A stretch of DNA of 10,967 nt from assembly GCA_025769875.1 (NCBI GenBank), contig JAGFNK010001313.1, positions 1-10,967 of the forward strand. Direction: 5' to 3'. The stretch is from Russula earlei (taxonomy: Eukaryota; Basidiomycota; Agaricomycetes; Russulales; Russulaceae). Made by a program: the position numbers and the translations under genes. The notes under the pieces were generated by a model. It ran no database searches, had not been told where the DNA came from, and saw only the letters and a program-made list of their open reading frames with translations. Position 1 is the stretch's first letter. Each line of letters starts with the position of its first letter. This document shows, in pieces, positions 6,835-10,967 of this stretch.

Positions 6835-7521
6835 ATGTCCGAAGCCAAAGAAATTCTTGTTCACAGATGCGGTGGTTTTATGTCCGCGTCATGGTCCCCG
6901 TTTGGCAGAAGCGGCCAAAAGACTTATCATCATAAGCCTTTGACTTGGACTTGGAGATACAACGAAAGGCTGCGCATCATCACACATCCGTCCCACTGCA
7001 TTCCTTGCCAGAGGTGGCAGGAGCATCACCTCGCAGCTACAATGGATGACGAAGAAAAGTCTGAAGAAGAAAAGTCGCTGGACTCTGCATATCAAGCCCG
7101 TGACCGCGCCGCTTCTCGTCCTTTCCAGGGAAGGATTGATCGTCTCGAACAGGAGCGGGATGACTTCCTCAAAGAGCTCGCGGCGCTGCGTCAGGAACTC
7201 GGAAATGCGCGAACGAAGCTGAAGGAGAGCCTCGACGTGCGCAACGAACTACAGCGCGCCCTTGTGGATCGTGCCGTCGATCAGCCATGCAAGACTGTGG
7301 GCTGCACTCCCGCCTCCCCATCATGCTCATCCGGACAGCATAAATGCCTGCGCCTCGCGACCATCGCTCATCAAGACTCCTCAACCCCACTATGTCATGC
7401 AGAGCAGGACGTCATTGCCATTGACTGCGAATCTGAGCAGGATGTACCGTATGTCCCCCCTCCACTCCCACCTATTGCTATGACTCATTGCTGCTCTGAC
7501 TCCAGGACTTCACAGGATTGA
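6835..7521 (+). CDS. Coiled-coil protein of unknown family, copy A
   Basis: I do not recognise the family. From the ATG at 6835 the product has 228 residues. It has a divergent N-terminus, then WTWRYNERLRIITH, a His/Cys cluster H51-x3-C55-x2-C58-x5-H64, an acidic Glu/Asp stretch (70-80), a coiled coil (about 84-146) containing ARDRA, PFQGRID and KELAALRQE, a Ser/Cys-rich linker, and QDVIAIDCE (191-199) followed by a Pro-rich tail. The same order is found in 8616-9077, so selection or recent common origin is likely. The stretch aligned to the basic cluster of copy B reads GQHKCLR, so nuclear-targeting potential is weaker. The start is uncertain: the paralogue aligns only from about residue 27, and CTTGCAG (6800-6806) or TTCACAG (6862-6868) could be splice acceptors. 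The retrotransposon ends 100 bp upstream, so the promoter may be displaced. Confidence 0.6.
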   Translation: MSEAKEILVHRCGGFMSASWSPFGRSGQKTYHHKPLTWTWRYNERLRIITHPSHCIPCQRWQEHHLAATMDDEEKSEEEKSLDSAYQARDRAASRPFQGRIDRLEQERDDFLKELAALRQELGNARTKLKESLDVRNELQRALVDRAVDQPCKTVGCTPASPSCSSGQHKCLRLATIAHQDSSTPLCHAEQDVIAIDCESEQDVPYVPPPLPPIAMTHCCSDSRTSQD

Positions 7522-7836
7522 TATATGATATAGCATGTACCATAGCAGGTTGTTCATGACAATGTCAATATGTTCCATGGTTTGATACAGTCCTCGTAGA
7601 TTTACTACTGATATGACGCTTCAAACTTAATACATGCCATTGATATGAACTCCGTGCACTCAGCACTATGGCCGGCAAAAGCGTACGACGTCACTGGGAT
7701 CATAGATCTGCCTCAGGGCTGGCCAAACGACAAGCATTCCTGACCAGATTCACAAAACACTTTACATACGTGAGCACGCCAGATCCAGCATTTTGCCAGG
7801 AGAATTTTGCATGAAAGCGCATATCTCCATCATCGG

Positions 7837-7885
7837 GGCAATTATCGCCGCATGTGATAGGGCAATTATCGCCGCATGGTGATAG
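7837..7885. repeat. Tandem duplication of 24-25 bp
   Basis: GGCAATTATCGCCGCATG followed by (G)TGATAG occurs at 7837-7860 and again at 7861-7885, the second copy having one extra G. The near-identity points to a recent slippage event. Confidence 0.9.
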
Positions 7886-7982
7886 GGCACTTACGGCCCA
7901 TCGTTCTCCGGTTTGCACAGGCCGTGTAGTGGACAGATACTTAACCTTGCGCTCACGAATCAGGTCTCCCCTTTGTTCCACC
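7886..7982. repeat. Duplicated 3' flanking block, copy A
   Basis: This block lies about 365-460 bp after the stop of copy A and aligns with 9479-9574, about 400-500 bp after the stop of copy B. The core GCCGTGTAGTGGACAGATAC followed by TTAAC differs by one base between copies; both ends (GGCAC/GGCCAC and GTTCCACC) also match. It shows that the tandem duplication included 3' DNA. The core seems better kept than the surrounding spacer, which might mean a 3'-end or regulatory role. Confidence 0.75.
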
Positions 7983-8341
7983 ACGAGTCAGTGATTGTTC
8001 ATATTTTGTTTGGAATCCGAATTTGTATCTCACAGCGCGTACATCGTGTTTCAGAGGCGGTCACTGGCTAAATAGCGACGTAATGTGCTCAGGCTTCTGA
8101 GGACGGTAGTCTGCTGGGGTGGTATGTAGTGGTCGTCGCTGTGGCTAAGTGGATGTCTCATGTTTCCCAGTTCTCCCCTTCTCCTGGGTCCATATAATTG
8201 CGGCCTCACAACCCCGTGTTATTTATTTATTTGCTTGCCATTTCATACCTTAATGAGCAGGATGTTGTAAACTTACGTCTCATTGCTGATATCGATATGT
8301 GTTTTACGTATATGTGCATATGTGTTGCGTTGCACATGTGA

Positions 8342-8615
8342 ATGGGGGGGGTATATTGGTTGACCCACAAGAACGTACGTACCTCCTCATGCTGGCACTC
8401 TGATCTTCCCTGGACTCACTCTCCTCTCTCTCTCCCACAGTCGCTCGCTTGCATCTTCCCCTCTCCCTCCATGCGTGCAGATCATACCTATTTCCTAAAA
8501 AGGAGGCCCCTGCATTTCAATAAGCATATTCCCGACGGGCGGAGAGTCGAGCAGGCACAACGTAATTCCGCGATTCCCTTTTTCTTTTGTCTTGTCTTTC
8601 ACTCAGCTCTTATAC
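8342..8615 (+). promoter_or_regulatory. Putative promoter region of coiled-coil copy B
   Basis: The 270 bp before the ATG at 8616 hold two long pyrimidine tracts (about 8420-8470 and 8576-8606), typical of fungal core promoters. CCTAAAAAGG at 8494-8503 fits the CArG box bound by MADS-box regulators of the Mcm1/SRF type. The last tract ends in TTTCACTCAG (8597-8606), which could instead be a 3' splice site. In that case translation might start further upstream. The region has no clear counterpart before copy A. Confidence 0.35.
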
Positions 8616-9077
8616 ATGGCCAGAACCAAACAGACTGGTCGTCCTCCCCCTCCAGTCCTACGTTGGACTTACAACCAGACTCGTCGCATCATCACACATG
8701 GCCAACAATGTCATGTGTGCCGCCACTTGCAGTTCCATCTCAACGATCACAAGGACGACGAGTCAATGGCCCGCGCATGGGAAGCCCGTGACCGCGCGGA
8801 GGCTCAGCCTTTCCAGCAACGGATTGATCATCTCGGAGAGGAGCGCGATGAAGCTTTCAAAGAGCTCACCACTCTCCGCCAGGAGTTCGATGGTGTGCTG
8901 AGGGAACTCCAAGGTGTGCAGCAGGATCTCGACCGGCTGCGTGAGGCTGTGGACCCCGCTCCCACATCAGCATCAAGCTCATCCCGGCAGCGTAAACGCG
9001 CGCGCCTCCAGACCATCGCCTCTCCTCAAGGCCCTGCTGAGCAGGACATTATCTACATCGACTGCGAACCCAACTAG
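8616..9077 (+). CDS. Coiled-coil protein with histone H3-like N-terminus, copy B
   Basis: The family is not recognised; the product has 153 residues. The start ATG (context TATACATGG) gives MARTKQTGRPPPP, whose first seven residues, plus Arg9, equal the start of histone H3. Next come RWTYNQTRRIITH and a His/Cys cluster H28-x3-C32-x2-C35-x5-H41 also present in copy A, which might bind zinc. A coiled coil follows (about 50-113) with ARDRA, PFQQRID and KELTTLRQE, then a Ser-rich linker and a basic cluster RQRKRAR (124-130), a plausible nuclear localisation signal. The end is AEQDIIYIDCEPN, whose IIYI-D fits the SUMO-interaction motif pattern. The TAG at 9075-9077 sits where copy A has CAG, and the frame stays open and similar for 17 more codons. 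A nuclear, chromatin-associated role is inference only. Confidence 0.75.
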   Translation: MARTKQTGRPPPPVLRWTYNQTRRIITHGQQCHVCRHLQFHLNDHKDDESMARAWEARDRAEAQPFQQRIDHLGEERDEAFKELTTLRQEFDGVLRELQGVQQDLDRLREAVDPAPTSASSSSRQRKRARLQTIASPQGPAEQDIIYIDCEPN

Positions 9078-9131
9078 GATGTCCTGTATGTCCCCATTCC
9101 TCTTATTGTCGCTGTGACACATTACCCCTAG
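9078..9131 (+). pseudogene. Conserved coding-like tail after the copy B stop codon
   Basis: After the TAG at 9075-9077 the same frame reads DVLYVPIPLIVAVTHYP before the next TAG (9129-9131). Copy A reads DVPYVPPPLPPIAMTH at the same place, in frame with its gene. The likeness shows that this was coding before the duplication or until recently. It is either a tail lost by a C-to-T nonsense change in copy B or an extension reached by stop-codon readthrough. Confidence 0.65.
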
Positions 9132-9651
9132 TTATCATTTTTCGTCCTTACCACCCATCGCGCGCTTGCGCACAGACCGTATGACTGTGTCGAAGTCACG
9201 CGCGCCTGTATGCACATGCATGCCGAGGCTGCACCTAGCGAACGGAAAGGGACTTGATTCACTCACATGGACATTTGCTTTACCTGTCATTAAAGAACAC
9301 CGTCCATAGTTGAAATGTAGTTACCAGTGCGTACGTGTGCATGCGCGTACCTCGTAGCGGCCTTACTTGTACACTCAGATAGTTCGCCTTGGATCCTCAG
9401 TGTTCGTGCCCCACAGTGAGACACTGAAATAATCTTATTATATTAGACTTGGGACTTGCTGCAATAATTCCTTCCTGTGGCCACTTCGGCCCGCGACTCC
9501 GGCTCGTAGCGGCCGTGTAGTAGACAGATACTTAACTCGCCACCTATGAACATTTCCCCTTTTTGCGTTCCACCTGGTTATACTCAATTGCGTATGTCGG
9601 AACGAAGTATGTCCCTCCGCATTCACTAATGTCCTCCAGGAAATATAGCAT
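9132..9651. other. Spacer after copy B
   Basis: No gene is supported. The stretch contains CpG-rich alternating runs (CGCGCGC at about 9159-9165, GTGCGTACGTGTGCATGCGCG at about 9328-9348) and the second copy of the duplicated 3' block. The words CTCGTAGCGGCC occur both at 9351 and near 9504. The minus-strand open frame 9626-9438 overlaps the duplicated block and is not maintained in the other copy. Confidence 0.45.
9479..9574. repeat. Duplicated 3' flanking block, copy B
   Basis: This is the partner of 7886-7982. The central core is nearly identical (GCCGTGTAGTAGACAGATAC versus GTGG... in copy A), the flanks are diverged but alignable, and both end in CCCCTTT...GTTCCACC. The offset between blocks is about 1.6 kb, close to the offset between the two genes (about 1.7 kb). 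Confidence 0.75.
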
Positions 9652-10620
9652 ATGAATCAGCATTGTACTGTATCTCCAGAGGACATACCCGAGTTCCTAG
9701 CAACACAATGGATGAGTGTCAAGCAATTCGGGGACGCTGGTGAGTGAGCTTTTGAAGTTTCTAGCCTCAGACGTGATTTTCAACTTGCTCAGGCATATCA
9801 TGTCGTAAGGGTCCGTTCACTAGGGAGGAGGTAGGACAAGTTCATGCCGCATTAGGGACGTACAAGAAGGTGCGCAATGCATTGGAATCATCATTTGTTT
9901 TGCTAACGCACTGCCATTTAGGAAAATGACCTGGATGACGAGCAGTTGGATGATCTCATATACTCTTTCCCAGCCTACTAATGGGTTTTGGAGCCGCATC
10001 GGTCGGTGTATACTCAAGTAATGCCAATATATGTGTTATATGTGTGCTTTAGCTCGTGCCATGCCCCAGAGGGGGGTCAAGTCCGTCTTTTACCAACGTT
10101 CGGCGTGCGCGTGATCCCCTTGCTAACGCAGGGAAGTGGGGGGCTGCGGAGGATGAGCAGCTGCGCAGGTGAGACATCTGTCAGTCTCCACATGTTTCCT
10201 TTCTTATCTCCCTCCTCCCAACAGAGCTGTCCAGAAGAAAGGAAATGACTTGGGTTGCCATCGCAGAATTAGTGCAGCGCTCACCGGCCAACTGTAGCAA
10301 CCGGTTTCGCCAACACACACAATATCAGGGCATCAGACGGAGAGGTATGTCTCCTGATATGTGTTATATCAAGACCTTCTGACGCTGCATCTGTATGGAA
10401 AGGAGCCTGGTCTTCGGAGGAGGAAGGCCAACTTCATCACGCAATTGAGGAGTTGGCCCGGGAAGTAAATCGGACATGTCCGCTCGAGGATTTGGGTTTC
10501 CATTTCAAAGGCCATGGGAGCGACCCGGACACAAAGCAGTGTCAAAGCAAATGGTCTATAATGGCACCCCATGTCAAAGAAATCCATTTCGCCTGCCTTG
10601 TCATGTTACATTCTCGATAG
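9652..10620 (+). pseudogene. Reb1/TTF1-type Myb (SANT) DNA-binding gene, six exons, three frame breaks
   Basis: Fungal Reb1-like proteins bind DNA through Myb repeats and act in rDNA transcription termination, replication-fork blocking or promoter opening. A six-exon model fits: 9652-9739, 9793-9869, 9922-10007, 10053-10168, 10225-10344 and 10403-10620. All introns are 45-58 nt with GT donors; CTAAC and CTGAC branch-like sites lie in introns 2 and 5. Visible motifs are CRKGPFTREEVGQVHAAL, LDDLIY, FWSRIG, RRARDPLANAGKWGAAEDEQ, WVAIAELVQRSPANCSNRFR, GAWSSEEEGQLHHAIEEL and TKQCQSKW, the tryptophan-centred Myb pattern with Arg-Ser-Pro-x-x-C before the recognition helix. Three single extra bases, near 9979, 10097 and 10250, break the frame, and intron 5 ends in AAG rather than CAG or TAG. 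The C-terminal repeat expected after KW is missing. A decayed gene is most likely; sequencing indels are an alternative. Confidence 0.72.
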
Positions 10621-10967
10621 ATGTTATGTCTCCTCATAACATGGACCGTTACAACGAGACAGCCGCTACCTTCCACAACAATCATGTTCGTTTTTCCGTC
10701 TCCCCCATCATTTGCCAGTCTATTGTAACACTCCTATAATTTGAGGTCCTATCCAGTCGGACAAACGCATTGGTTGTATGCACAGTTTCTTGTACAGTGG
10801 ATACTTAATGCCGGCATGAAAGAAGCCTGTAAATTTGGGATGACGACGAGGGGTCGTTATATCTGGACCAGACAGAGGCATGGGGTTGGCTGAAACAGGG
10901 ATCTTGCAGTAGTGGTTTATACCCTCCGATCACTGAGCAGCTACGAGATGATTGAACTACCACCGTA
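10621..10967. other. Right edge, nothing recognised
   Basis: I see no supported gene. A plus-strand frame after 10835 (DDDEGSLYLDQTEAWGWLKQ) is acidic with two tryptophans and could belong to a further exon of the Myb-like gene, but it matches no motif I can name and has no convincing splice border. The window may cut a feature here. Confidence 0.3.

Larger units (their letters stand above)
7522..8341. other. Spacer between paralogues with a duplicated 3' block
   Basis: No gene is supported. The spacer contains a 24/25-bp tandem duplication at 7837-7885 and, right after it, the 7886-7982 block that recurs downstream of copy B. The minus-strand open frame 7984-7700 crosses both repeats but is not maintained in the other copy outside nine residues, so I do not call it a gene. 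The end of the spacer (8295-8351) alternates purine and pyrimidine (GTATATGTGCATATGTG) and runs into seven or more G residues. Confidence 0.5.

Noticed and set aside
7700..7984. Minus-strand open frame sharing VKYLSTTRP with 9438-9626
   Set aside because: The shared residues come from the duplicated DNA block; similarity stops outside it and indels change the frame, so coding constraint is not supported.
8576..8606. Polypyrimidine tract plus CAG as a definite 3' splice site
   Set aside because: Pyrimidine tracts just before start codons are also usual in fungal promoters, and no matching donor and branch site stands out; kept only as a caveat for the start of copy B.
8828..9016. Arg/Ser-rich minus-strand frame opposite copy B (and 7169-7390 opposite copy A)
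   Set aside because: These are antisense shadows of the coiled-coil genes; their Arg/Ser content follows from the codons of the opposite strand.
10098..10132. Possible short intron GTTCGG...CTAACGCAG in exon 4 of the Myb-like gene
   Set aside because: It would be about 35 nt, below the usual size, and the stretch translates to RRARDPLANAG, which fits the Myb family.

Overview
The window looks like accessory DNA from a filamentous basidiomycete, probably an agaricomycete. Four things point that way: short introns (45-58 nt) with CTAAC or CTGAC branch-type sites, a Ty1/copia retroelement primed by half of the initiator-Met tRNA, mutations confined to CpG sites, and protein families I associate with mushroom-forming fungi. 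The genus cannot be read from the sequence. No rRNA, tRNA, CRISPR or bacterial operon structure is present.

Layout. Positions 1-685 hold no recognisable gene. Positions 686-1380 (+) hold the remains of an uncharacterised basidiomycete protein, readable only in three successive frames. Positions 1381-1731 are non-coding and rich in GAGC/GCTC inverted repeats. Positions 1732-6730 are one complete LTR retrotransposon inserted in the minus orientation. It has two 516-bp LTRs (TGTTGA...TCAACA), a 5-bp target duplication GCAGG on both sides, a primer-binding site matching the anticodon arm of initiator tRNA-Met, and a G-rich polypurine tract. Gag, protease, integrase and reverse transcriptase can be recognised in copia order, but all are broken. 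The reverse transcriptase is also invaded by a ~33-bp minisatellite, and a string of small hairpin repeats lies where RNase H should be.

Positions 6835-7521 and 8616-9077 (+) are two diverged tandem paralogues of a small coiled-coil protein family that I do not recognise. They share a His/Cys cluster, a coiled coil and a C-terminal hydrophobic-acidic motif. The second copy begins MARTKQTGR, which matches the start of histone H3 almost exactly. The duplication extends into the 3' flanks, where a ~96-bp block recurs. Positions 9652-10620 (+) hold a six-exon Reb1/TTF1-type Myb DNA-binding gene that needs three one-base corrections to read through. Positions 10621-10967 hold nothing I can identify.

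Main points. The LTRs differ at only six positions, all CpG transitions, while the coding interior is wrecked. The simplest explanation is that an already defective element was copied in trans and then methylated. It landed about 100 bp upstream of the first coiled-coil gene. The coiled-coil pair is the best candidate for undescribed biology, because its parts (an H3-tail-like N-terminus, a basic nuclear-localisation-like cluster and a SUMO-interaction-like motif) all suggest a nuclear or chromatin role. That role is inference only.
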